From: JABIDZ01 sp964402905 | Lineage (GTDB): Archaea; Iainarchaeota; Iainarchaeia; Iainarchaeales; JAAZKV01 | DNA length: 14,112 nt | Direction of reading: 5' to 3' | Assembly: GCA_964402905.1 (NCBI GenBank) | Contig: CAYODU010000019.1 | Location: forward strand, 1 to 14,112 | Shown here: one piece after another, positions 1-5,194 of the stretch | Position numbering within the stretch: position 1 is the first letter of the stretch | Layout of the letters: each line of letters starts with the position of its first letter | The notes under the pieces: generated by a model | Database searches by the model: none | What the model was told of the DNA's origin: nothing | What the model saw: the letters and a program-made list of their open reading frames with translations, nothing else | Position numbers and translations under genes: made by a program

Positions 1-816
1 TCCATCAAATTGCCTTGGAATATTCTCTTCCACCCAGCGAGTAAGCATTTCGTTTGATACCTCAGAATTAAAAACAGTCTCTTGTATTTCAGAAATTGAT
101 TTGCTGTTAAATATTTTTGTCATCACAGAAAAAATCTTCTCTTTTCTTTGGCGCAGAAAAATATTTTTCACATCATTAGCCAAAACAGTTGGAGACATGC
201 TTTGCAAATCAAGAAGCGCTCCGCGAAAATCTCCGCCAGAGCTTTTTGCAAGTTCTTTTATTGCTTCAACATCAAACTCAATACCTTCTTGCTCACATAT
301 TTCTCTCAAACGCTTAGCTATACTTAAGTAATTAATTTTTTTGAATTCTTTTAAATGCGTAATTGAACGAAAAGGCAATAATTTTTTATCAGAATAAATT
401 TCGTTTGCTGTTAGTATTACTGGATTATTTGTTTCTTTTATTATTGCTGCGATAGCCCCAGCACCCCCACGGTCCTGTGCCTGCAAAGAATCGATTTCAT
501 CAATTAGAATAAGTCTTTTTCCGCCAAAAAGAGAAGCATTACTCATGGCTGCCCCCGCAACTTTTTCTATCTCATCTTTATTCCTTAAATCAGATGCATT
601 CATCTCAAATAATTGCCAGTTAAACTCTTTTGCAATCAAATAGGCAAGTGCTGTTTTTCCCACGCCCGGAGAACCAAATAAAAAAACAGGTTTATCTTTT
701 TTTCCTTCATTCCATGCAATAGCCCATTTTTTTACAAAATCGACTATTTCCACATTCCCAATAAACTCATCAAAGTTCTTAGGGAAATATTTCTCTGTTA
801 AAAGCTCAACTGCCAT
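1..816 (-). CDS. rfcL: Replication factor C large subunit, N-terminal part (runs off left edge)
   Basis: Read from ATG at 816, the frame stays open to base 1, giving 272 residues; the C-terminal part is outside the window. RFC-L with RFC-S forms the clamp loader that places PCNA on primed DNA. Visible AAA+ parts: Walker A GSPGVGKT (48-55), Walker B LILIDEID (102-109), sensor 1 TAN (136-138), sensor 2 in GDFRGALLDLQ (195-205), then the start of the helical collar (WVEENIPRQF near 261-270). The ILIDEID Walker B and the FEMNASD segment (70-76) are typical of the archaeal large subunit; small subunits usually have DEAD or DEAH. Archaeal RFC-L is typically about 400-500 residues, so roughly half is present. 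A TATA-like GTTTTAATTC (837-846, minus strand) lies about 25 bases before the ATG, suggesting a leaderless mRNA. It is divergent from the YchF gene. Confidence 0.95.
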   Translation of the reverse strand, partial: MAVELLTEKYFPKNFDEFIGNVEIVDFVKKWAIAWNEGKKDKPVFLFGSPGVGKTALAYLIAKEFNWQLFEMNASDLRNKDEIEKVAGAAMSNASLFGGKRLILIDEIDSLQAQDRGGAGAIAAIIKETNNPVILTANEIYSDKKLLPFRSITHLKEFKKINYLSIAKRLREICEQEGIEFDVEAIKELAKSSGGDFRGALLDLQSMSPTVLANDVKNIFLRQRKEKIFSVMTKIFNSKSISEIQETVFNSEVSNEMLTRWVEENIPRQFDG

Positions 817-836
817 AAACTAATTTTCCTGCGAAA

Positions 837-846
837 GAATTAAAAC
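837..846 (-). promoter_or_regulatory. Weak TATA-like box for RFC large subunit
   Basis: Minus-strand GTTTTAATTC is centred about 25 bases upstream of the ATG at 816, the expected archaeal TATA to transcription-start distance. No Shine-Dalgarno sequence sits at normal spacing, so transcription probably starts at or next to the ATG. The match to the archaeal TATA consensus is only moderate. Confidence 0.4.
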
Positions 847-874
847 ACAAAACAACAAAGCTGTAAACTCCATG

Positions 875-885
875 TTTTATAAAAG
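875..885 (+). promoter_or_regulatory. TATA box for YchF-like GTPase gene
   Basis: TTTTATAAAAG is centred at 880, 26 bases before the ATG at 906. This is a good archaeal TATA box, and its spacing puts the transcription start on the start codon, so the mRNA is probably leaderless. It shares the 89-base divergent gap with the RFC promoter. Confidence 0.65.
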
Positions 886-905
886 AAATTAACAAAGAAT
901 ATTTT

Positions 906-2114
906 ATGCAAATCGGAATTGTTGGAAAACCTAGTTCAGGAAAATCAACTTTTTTTAGTTCATCCACACTTATTGATGTGGGAATTGCTTCTTACCCTTT
1001 CACAACAATAGAACCAAATAAAGGAATTGGTTTTGTTAGAGTTGAGGATGCAGGAAAATTCTTTGGTGTAATAAGCAATCCAAAACACGGTTTTTTAGTT
1101 GAAACAGAAAAAGGGCCAATACGATATGTTCCTGTTGAATTAATTGATGTTGCAGGGCTAGTGCCCGGCGCAAATGAAGGAAAAGGACTTGGAAACAAAT
1201 TTTTAAATGATTTAAGCCAAGCGGATGCACTAATACATGTAGTTGATGCATCTGGAAGCACTGATGAAGAAGGGAAGACAGTACCAACTGGAAGCCATGA
1301 TCCTTGCAAAGATATTAATTTCCTTGAAAAAGAAATTGAACTGTGGTTCTTAAAAATCATTGAAAGTAATTGGGCAAAATTTGGTAAGAGCCCAGAAAAA
1401 GATTTTAACAAAAAAGTTTCTTTGCTTGCACAAAATCTTTCAGGAGTAAAAATACTCCCCACACACATAGAAAAAGCTTTGAGAGAACTTTCAATAGACG
1501 AAAAAATGTTTGGCGATTGGACAAGTACTGACAAAGAAAAATTTGCAACAAAGTGCAGGCATTTCAGCAAACCAATTATAATTGCAGCAAATAAATGTGA
1601 TCTTCCAAACGCAGAGGAAAATATCAAAAAAATGAGAGAAGCTTTTCCAGACAAAACAATTGTTCCATGTTCAGCCGCAAGTGAACTCTCACTAAGAAAA
1701 GCAGCTAAACAAAACATGGTCAAATATTATCCTGGGTGGAAAAATTTTGAGGTTCTTGGAGAAATAAATGAAAAACAAAAAATGGGACTTGAAACAATCA
1801 AAAAAAATGTTTTAGAAAAATTTGATGGAACAGGTGTACAACAATGTCTTGATACAGTAGTACTTAATGTACTAAGTTATATTCCAATTTTCCCAGGAGG
1901 AACAAAAGGACTCACAGATAAAGACGGAAATATTATCCCCGATTGTTTCTTAATGAAAAAAGGTTCAACTGCACTAGACTTTGCTTTTATGTTACACACC
2001 GATATAGGAAACGGTTTTATCAGAGCAATTGATGTTAAAACAAAACAAATTATTGGAAAAGAACACGAACTAAAATATGGAGATGTAATTGAAATAATTT
2101 TTAACAAGAGATAA
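906..2114 (+). CDS. YchF/Obg-family GTPase with C-terminal TGS domain, archaeal Ygr210 type
   Basis: A 402-residue P-loop NTPase of the Obg/YchF superfamily, likely cytosolic and associated with ribosomes or translation, as known for the family. Motifs: G1 GKPSSGKS (7-14), switch I region around SYPFTTIEPNKG (29-40), G3 DVAG (81-84) followed by the family's GLVPGANEGKGLGN run, G4 NKCD (229-232), G5 CSAAS (255-259). The TGS domain fills about 325-402. Bacterial YchF and human OLA1 have N-x-x-E at G4 and prefer ATP; here NKCD is intact, as in the archaeal and fungal Ygr210 branch, so GTP is the expected nucleotide. Length matches that branch. ATG 906 has a TATA box 26 bases upstream and no leader. 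The gene ends 31 bases before the next small gene on the same strand. Confidence 0.93.
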   Translation: MQIGIVGKPSSGKSTFFSSSTLIDVGIASYPFTTIEPNKGIGFVRVEDAGKFFGVISNPKHGFLVETEKGPIRYVPVELIDVAGLVPGANEGKGLGNKFLNDLSQADALIHVVDASGSTDEEGKTVPTGSHDPCKDINFLEKEIELWFLKIIESNWAKFGKSPEKDFNKKVSLLAQNLSGVKILPTHIEKALRELSIDEKMFGDWTSTDKEKFATKCRHFSKPIIIAANKCDLPNAEENIKKMREAFPDKTIVPCSAASELSLRKAAKQNMVKYYPGWKNFEVLGEINEKQKMGLETIKKNVLEKFDGTGVQQCLDTVVLNVLSYIPIFPGGTKGLTDKDGNIIPDCFLMKKGSTALDFAFMLHTDIGNGFIRAIDVKTKQIIGKEHELKYGDVIEIIFNKR

Positions 2115-2115
2115 G

Positions 2116-2126
2116 GATAAATATTG
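2116..2126 (+). promoter_or_regulatory. TATA-like box for the small basic protein gene
   Basis: GATAAATATT-type sequence is centred near 2121, just after the stop of the GTPase gene. A transcription start about 26 bases downstream would fall on the ATG at 2146, not the earlier ATG at 2137. This favours the shorter protein, or a gene read through from the GTPase promoter if the longer one is real. Confidence 0.4.
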
Positions 2127-2145
2127 TATTAGAAAAATGATTATT

Positions 2146-2481
2146 ATGGTTGGAAGGAAAAGAGGAGTAATTGTTTCTGGAGAAGTTGTTAGACCTGATG
2201 GCTTCGGTCTTTTTTTTCCTAAAGGATCAAAGGCTTTAGAAAGAGCAAGAAGAATTGGAAGATTAAAGCTCGCTGAGGAGAAAAAAATTGCTGATGCTAA
2301 AAAAGCTGCTCAAGAAAAAAAGAGTCTTATTGGATTAGAACGAAAAATAGTTGACTTTTTGGGAAAAAGAGAATTTGAATTAAAGGGAAGATATCCACCC
2401 GAAATATTTATACTAAAAAGTGATGGCAAACATATTATTATCCTAAAAAAAGAAGATCAAAAGGCAGAACGTCCCAAGTAA
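2146..2481 (+). CDS. Small basic protein of unknown function
   Basis: Not recognised. A 111-residue protein starting MVGRKRG. An in-frame ATG at 2137 would add three residues (MII), but the TATA-like sequence at 2116-2126 fits the 2146 start. No membrane segment or signal peptide is visible. Residues about 1-30 look like a short beta-rich, Gly-containing module (GVIVSGEVVRPDGFGLFFPKG). Residues 31-60 form a charged Ala/Lys/Glu/Arg helix. The C-terminal third has alternating hydrophobics (EIFILKSDGKHIIILKK) suggesting two strands. Basic composition fits an RNA-, DNA- or ribosome-associated protein, but that is inference. It follows the YchF GTPase by 31 bases on the same strand and may be partly cotranscribed with it. 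Composition is like its neighbours, so it is probably a real lineage-restricted gene. Confidence 0.75.
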   Translation: MVGRKRGVIVSGEVVRPDGFGLFFPKGSKALERARRIGRLKLAEEKKIADAKKAAQEKKSLIGLERKIVDFLGKREFELKGRYPPEIFILKSDGKHIIILKKEDQKAERPK

Positions 2482-2561
2482 CTAATCTTGAAACCCATAC
2501 TTTCGTAATAAAAAAAGCCGCAAGCATTCTGTTATAAAAAAAGGCAATTAAAGCAAAAGAG

Positions 2562-2569
2562 AAAAAAAA
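2562..2569 (-). terminator. Oligo-T terminator candidate for the minus-strand gene pair
   Basis: The minus strand has eight consecutive T about 12 bases after the stop of the 95-residue gene (stop at 2582-2584). Archaeal RNA polymerase terminates at U-tracts without needing a hairpin, so this is a plausible end of the transcript. The gap 2482-2581 between converging genes otherwise shows no recognisable feature. Confidence 0.4.
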
Positions 2570-2581
2570 TAATTGATATTT

Positions 2582-2869
2582 TTAATTTTTACTTTCTTCA
2601 AGAATATCAGTTATTGTTCCGTGATCATCTTTTTTTTCTACTGTAGTAGTTGTAACTGTTCTTGTTTCTTTTGGCATTGATTCTTTTTCTTCAGCCATTA
2701 TTTTTTTGATTGCTTCTTTCATTGCAGCATCTTTATTCTTTACTCTTTGCAGAGTATAAAAATAAGAGTTAATCATCTGGTCCAAATCAAGCTGACGCTT
2801 AAAACCAAGTCTTGCTACTTCTTCAAAGTAAAGCCTTACTATTCTAAATGCAACTTCTTCATCGTTCAT
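2582..2869 (-). CDS. Small helical protein, paralogue of the C-terminal domain of the adjacent lysine-rich protein
   Basis: A 95-residue protein of unknown function. Residues 1-43 match residues 304-346 of the upstream lysine-rich protein at 27 of 43 positions without a gap; shared cores include GFK-x-QL, INSY and YFxE-x-AR. The segment is predicted helical with an amphipathic pattern, so it could be a protein-protein or dimerisation module. The rest is a charged helix and a Thr-rich, then acidic tail; its TRTVTTTTVEK resembles the TKTVTKTVV-type sequence of the partner, suggesting descent from the same fusion. Its ATG at 2869 is preceded by AGGTGAT at 2873-2879 (minus strand), a strong Shine-Dalgarno sequence, and lies 16 bases after the partner's stop, so the two genes form an operon. 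No known family is recognised. Confidence 0.85.
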   Translation of the reverse strand: MNDEEVAFRIVRLYFEEVARLGFKRQLDLDQMINSYFYTLQRVKNKDAAMKEAIKKIMAEEKESMPKETRTVTTTTVEKKDDHGTITDILEESKN

Positions 2870-2872
2870 AAA

Positions 2873-2879
2873 ATCACCT
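2873..2879 (-). promoter_or_regulatory. Strong Shine-Dalgarno sequence of the 95-residue gene
   Basis: AGGTGAT on the minus strand ends three bases before the ATG at 2867-2869, with the GGTG core about six bases away. It supports this start and translation from a shared mRNA with the lysine-rich protein gene upstream. Confidence 0.7.
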
Positions 2880-2885
2880 AAAAAA

Positions 2886-3980
2886 TCATTTTGTTATTCC
2901 ACTTCTTCTAACTGCTTCAGCCGCACTCAGCGAATCCAGGTGCTTTACTTTAGCCAAAGCATAAATATATGAATTAATTATTTCATCAAGAGTTAATTGT
3001 TTTTTGAATCCAAAACGAGCTATCTCTTTGAAATAAGTCTGAACTATTTTGAAAGCAATTTCTTCATCATCTGCACCAACTGACTGAGAAACCTCTCTTT
3101 TTGAAACTGTTGAAGACCAAGCAGATGAAAAAATATCTTTTAACTTAGAATAATCTATTTCGTTGTTAACCACTTTTGTTTTTGTTTCCTTAACTGGAAC
3201 CTTTTTTACCTTATATTTAATCTTGGTAACAACTTTTGGTTTAGATTTAACTTTTTTAACAATAACCTTTGGTTTTTCTTTAATAGTTCTTGTACGATAC
3301 TTTATTTTTGGCTTTGAAGTAACTGTTTTAACAACCGTTTTTGTTCTAGTTCTATATTTAATCTCTGGTTTTGATTTAATCGTCCTAGTTCTATACTTTA
3401 TTGTTGGTTTAGAAGTAATTGTTCGTGTCCTATACTTAATTTTTGGTTTAGAAGTAATCGTTCTTGTCCTGTATTTTATTGTTGGCTTTGATTTTATTGT
3501 CCTTGTTCTCACAACTGTTTTTGTAACAGTTTTTGTTGAACCTTTTCTTCCAAGTTTACCTGCCTTTGCAAGTTTCCATAATGCAACTGCCTGAGTAAAT
3601 GTTTTTCCAAGGCGCATCTGACTACCAATAAACTGATTGTAAGCACTAGGTCTTCTCTTATCTGTTGCCTCAAGCTTTTTGTATTTATTCCATTCTTTCA
3701 CAGCTTGGATAAAAGTCAATCCGGATCTAATTTGTTTTCTGATAAATAGATTATATTCTGATACATGTTTTGCTGGTTGCTTTTTTTTCTTAAAATTATC
3801 AATTTCTTCTCTTAACTTTGCTATTTCTTTATCTTGTTCATTATTTCTTTTAACTTCTTTTTGAACTTTTTTCTTACTTGAAGAAAGAGCTTTCTTTACT
3901 ACAGCAGCACTTTTTTTAGAAGCGTCTGCTCTCTTTTTTTCACTAGCTTTTGAAGCTTTTTTAGTACTTTTCTTTGCCAT
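2886..3980 (-). CDS. Lysine-rich repeat protein with two S-x-YN-x-FI boxes, possible chromatin protein
   Basis: Function unknown; 364 residues, extremely basic. Parts in order from ATG 3980: a Lys/Ala/Ser-rich tail like histone H1 tails (1-45); a short charged coiled coil (about 46-68); two related 30-residue boxes, SEYNLFIRKQIRSG and SAYNQFIGSQMRLG, each followed by TFxQAVxxW (about 74-103 and 112-141); a Thr/Lys/Arg linker; four exact-length 13-residue repeats RTRTI(K/T)SKPxIKY (158-209), then degenerate SKP copies to about 258; and a C-terminal helical domain (303-346) shared with the downstream 95-residue protein. The boxes recall the S-x-YN-x-F pattern of YABBY/HMG-like DNA-binding helices, so DNA compaction is a reasonable inference, not shown. 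Starts at ATG 3986 or TTG 3992 are possible and change little. No membrane segment or signal peptide. First gene of an operon with its paralogue. Confidence 0.88.
   Translation of the reverse strand: MAKKSTKKASKASEKKRADASKKSAAVVKKALSSSKKKVQKEVKRNNEQDKEIAKLREEIDNFKKKKQPAKHVSEYNLFIRKQIRSGLTFIQAVKEWNKYKKLEATDKRRPSAYNQFIGSQMRLGKTFTQAVALWKLAKAGKLGRKGSTKTVTKTVVRTRTIKSKPTIKYRTRTITSKPKIKYRTRTITSKPTIKYRTRTIKSKPEIKYRTRTKTVVKTVTSKPKIKYRTRTIKEKPKVIVKKVKSKPKVVTKIKYKVKKVPVKETKTKVVNNEIDYSKLKDIFSSAWSSTVSKREVSQSVGADDEEIAFKIVQTYFKEIARFGFKKQLTLDEIINSYIYALAKVKHLDSLSAAEAVRRSGITK
3207..3509 (-). repeat. Tandem 39-bp coding repeats (SKPxIKYRTRTI unit)
   Basis: Four consecutive 39-bp units at 3354-3509 encode 13-residue repeats with SKP and IKY cores. 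A fifth copy carries a six-residue insertion, and decayed SKP copies continue to about 3207. Third-codon positions vary between units while the protein unit is kept, so the array is old and held by selection on protein rather than a recent DNA slippage product. Confidence 0.85.
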
Positions 3981-4004
3981 AAACATTACCAAAACACTCT
4001 AATG

Positions 4005-4016
4005 TAATATATATTA
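4005..4016. promoter_or_regulatory. 12-bp AT palindrome in the promoter region of the lysine-rich protein
   Basis: TAATATATATTA is a perfect 12-bp palindrome centred between 4010 and 4011, about 30 bases upstream of ATG 3980. It could itself act as a TATA element giving a near-leaderless start, or be an operator overlapping the transcription start set by the better TATA box at 4029-4036. The AT-rich context lowers its significance. Confidence 0.35.
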
Positions 4017-4028
4017 GCATACAAAAAA

Positions 4029-4036
4029 TATATAAA
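4029..4036 (-). promoter_or_regulatory. TATA box for the lysine-rich protein operon
   Basis: Minus-strand TTTATATA (within CTTTATATATTTTTT) is an exact archaeal TATA consensus. A start about 26 bases downstream would be near 4006 and give a leader of about 20-26 bases. It lies in the 98-base gap between the stop of Orc1/Cdc6 and the lysine-rich gene; the adjacent minus-strand T-run (4023-4028) may also end the Orc1 transcript. Confidence 0.55.
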
Positions 4037-4078
4037 GCAATTATCCTTTTAACTATACTTGGTTAATTGCCTTTTTGC

Positions 4079-5152
4079 TTACTTTTTTGCACTACTTCTT
4101 GAGATACTTCTGGTGAAACCCTTTCCCTTAATCACTTTTTTTGTCTTAATCAAACCTTTTTTCTCCATCTCTGAGATGGCTTTTCGAAGTGTTCTTTCAG
4201 CAAATTTTTGTTTAAGAGCCCTATAAATCTCTCCCGAATCGTATTCCTTATCAGAAATAAAATCAAGAATAACTTTTTCTTGCTCGGTTAAATTAGAAGT
4301 TATTTCAACTTTCACCGGTTTCTCTTGCATGAAAGCAGATCTGACATGATTAACGCTAACTTTTTTAGAATTTTCTTTTTCAGCAAAACGCGCAGCTTTA
4401 AGCAAAACATCAATTGCAATTCTTGCATCTCCACTTTTCGCTGCATGTGCAGCACAAAGAGGAATAACATCCTCATCCAAAGTATTTTCAAAAAAAGCAT
4501 ACTTTGCTCTATCTTTTAAAATTTGTTTTAATTCAATAGGAGAATATTTTTCAAAACCTATTGAAGAAGCATGAAGTGAACTTCTAACCCTCTCATCAAG
4601 CAAAGACAAAAACAACTCGTCATTTGAAATAAAAGCAAGCCCAATAAAGATTTTGTATTGTTCATTCAGACGCGAAAGATCATACAAAAGCTTTTTTGAT
4701 TCATCAGTTTTCAAAAGCTGTTCAGCTTCATCAAAAACAAACACAGGGACAATTCTCTTTGATTTTATTACTGCAACAAACCTGTCAAAAATCTCTTCAC
4801 TTCCAATTCCTCTTGATGGGACAGGATAACCAAGAAAATTAGTTGCTTTAGCAAGTATTGCATGACGCGAATTATTCTCAAAACAATTAATGTAAAGGCA
4901 TTTTGTTCTATCAGAGAATTCGGTGAGTTCATTTAAAACATATTTTAGCGTAACTGTTTTCCCAGTACCAGGTTTTCCAAAAACAAATATGTTGGTTGGT
5001 TTCTTTCCAAGAGATGCAGGCTTCAAACAAAAAACGACTTCGCTTATCTCCTGTTCACGAAAAGGAATCATTTCTGGAACAAAATCCGGATAAAGAAAAC
5101 GCTCATCCTTTAATATAGAGTTCTCGTTACGCGAAGAAAAAATGTTTGCCAT
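4079..5152 (-). CDS. Orc1/Cdc6 family replication initiator
   Basis: A 357-residue AAA+ protein with a C-terminal winged helix, the archaeal origin-binding protein that loads the MCM helicase. Seen: the family N-terminal segment PEMIPFREQEISEVV (26-40); Walker A GKPGTGKT (59-66); Walker B FVFDEAE (138-144), the initiator-type DE-A rather than DEAD; sensor 1 SND (176-178); sensor 2 arginine in GDARIAIDVL (241-250); and a winged helix at about 283-345 with SGEIYRAL and ERTLRKAISEMEKKGLI. Length is slightly short for the family (usually about 370-420). ATG 5152 has a TATA-like GCTTTTATTTC centred 26 bases upstream and no Shine-Dalgarno sequence, fitting a leaderless mRNA. It lies 42 bases after pheT on the same strand. 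Archaeal origins often sit beside this gene, but no origin boxes were recognised here. Confidence 0.95.
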   Translation of the reverse strand: MANIFSSRNENSILKDERFLYPDFVPEMIPFREQEISEVVFCLKPASLGKKPTNIFVFGKPGTGKTVTLKYVLNELTEFSDRTKCLYINCFENNSRHAILAKATNFLGYPVPSRGIGSEEIFDRFVAVIKSKRIVPVFVFDEAEQLLKTDESKKLLYDLSRLNEQYKIFIGLAFISNDELFLSLLDERVRSSLHASSIGFEKYSPIELKQILKDRAKYAFFENTLDEDVIPLCAAHAAKSGDARIAIDVLLKAARFAEKENSKKVSVNHVRSAFMQEKPVKVEITSNLTEQEKVILDFISDKEYDSGEIYRALKQKFAERTLRKAISEMEKKGLIKTKKVIKGKGFTRSISRSSAKK

Positions 5153-5172
5153 AGAAGAGTAATGCTTGAAAA

Positions 5173-5183
5173 GAAATAAAAGC
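5173..5183 (-). promoter_or_regulatory. TATA-like box for orc1/cdc6
   Basis: Minus-strand GCTTTTATTTC is centred 26 bases before the ATG at 5152, in the 42-base gap after the pheT stop. The same T-rich stretch could serve to end the pheS-HTH-pheT transcript. Confidence 0.45.
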
Positions 5184-5194
5184 TTAACAAGGGA

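Noticed and set aside
992..1723. 243-codon open frame on the minus strand opposite the GTPase gene
   Set aside because: It is antisense to a gene with intact G1-G5 motifs and a TGS domain, and its translation is a low-complexity Ser/Phe/Leu sequence typical of a shadow frame.
2532..2541. Plus-strand TATA-like TTATAAAAAA in the convergent gap, suggesting an antisense RNA to the 95-residue gene
   Set aside because: Single AT-rich match with no downstream structure or open frame; too weak to call.
3354..3509. CRISPR-like direct repeats
   Set aside because: The 39-bp repeats are contiguous, in frame, without spacers, and encode conserved residues with varying codons.
3163..3594. 143-codon plus-strand frame looking like a hydrophobic membrane protein
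   Set aside because: Its Leu/Val/Phe repeats are the complement of the Lys/Arg/Thr repeats of the lysine-rich protein; no ribosome-binding site or promoter is seen.
3981..3992. TTG start at 3992 or ATG at 3986 for the lysine-rich protein
   Set aside because: They add only two to four residues (for example MVMF), and no ribosome-binding site favours them; ATG 3980 gives the natural MAKKSTKK N-terminus, though 3986 cannot be excluded.
2538..4076. 14-bp inverted repeat pair AAAAAGGCAATTAA (2538-2551) and its complement (4063-4076) flanking the paralogous gene pair
   Set aside because: Interesting as possible mobile-element ends, but repeats of this length are expected a few times by chance in 14 kb of AT-rich DNA, the match does not extend, and no transposase or target duplication is present.
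3993..5194. Replication origin next to orc1/cdc6
   Set aside because: The gaps on both sides are short (98 and 42 bases) and show no repeated G-rich origin recognition boxes; only AT-rich promoter-like sequence is visible.
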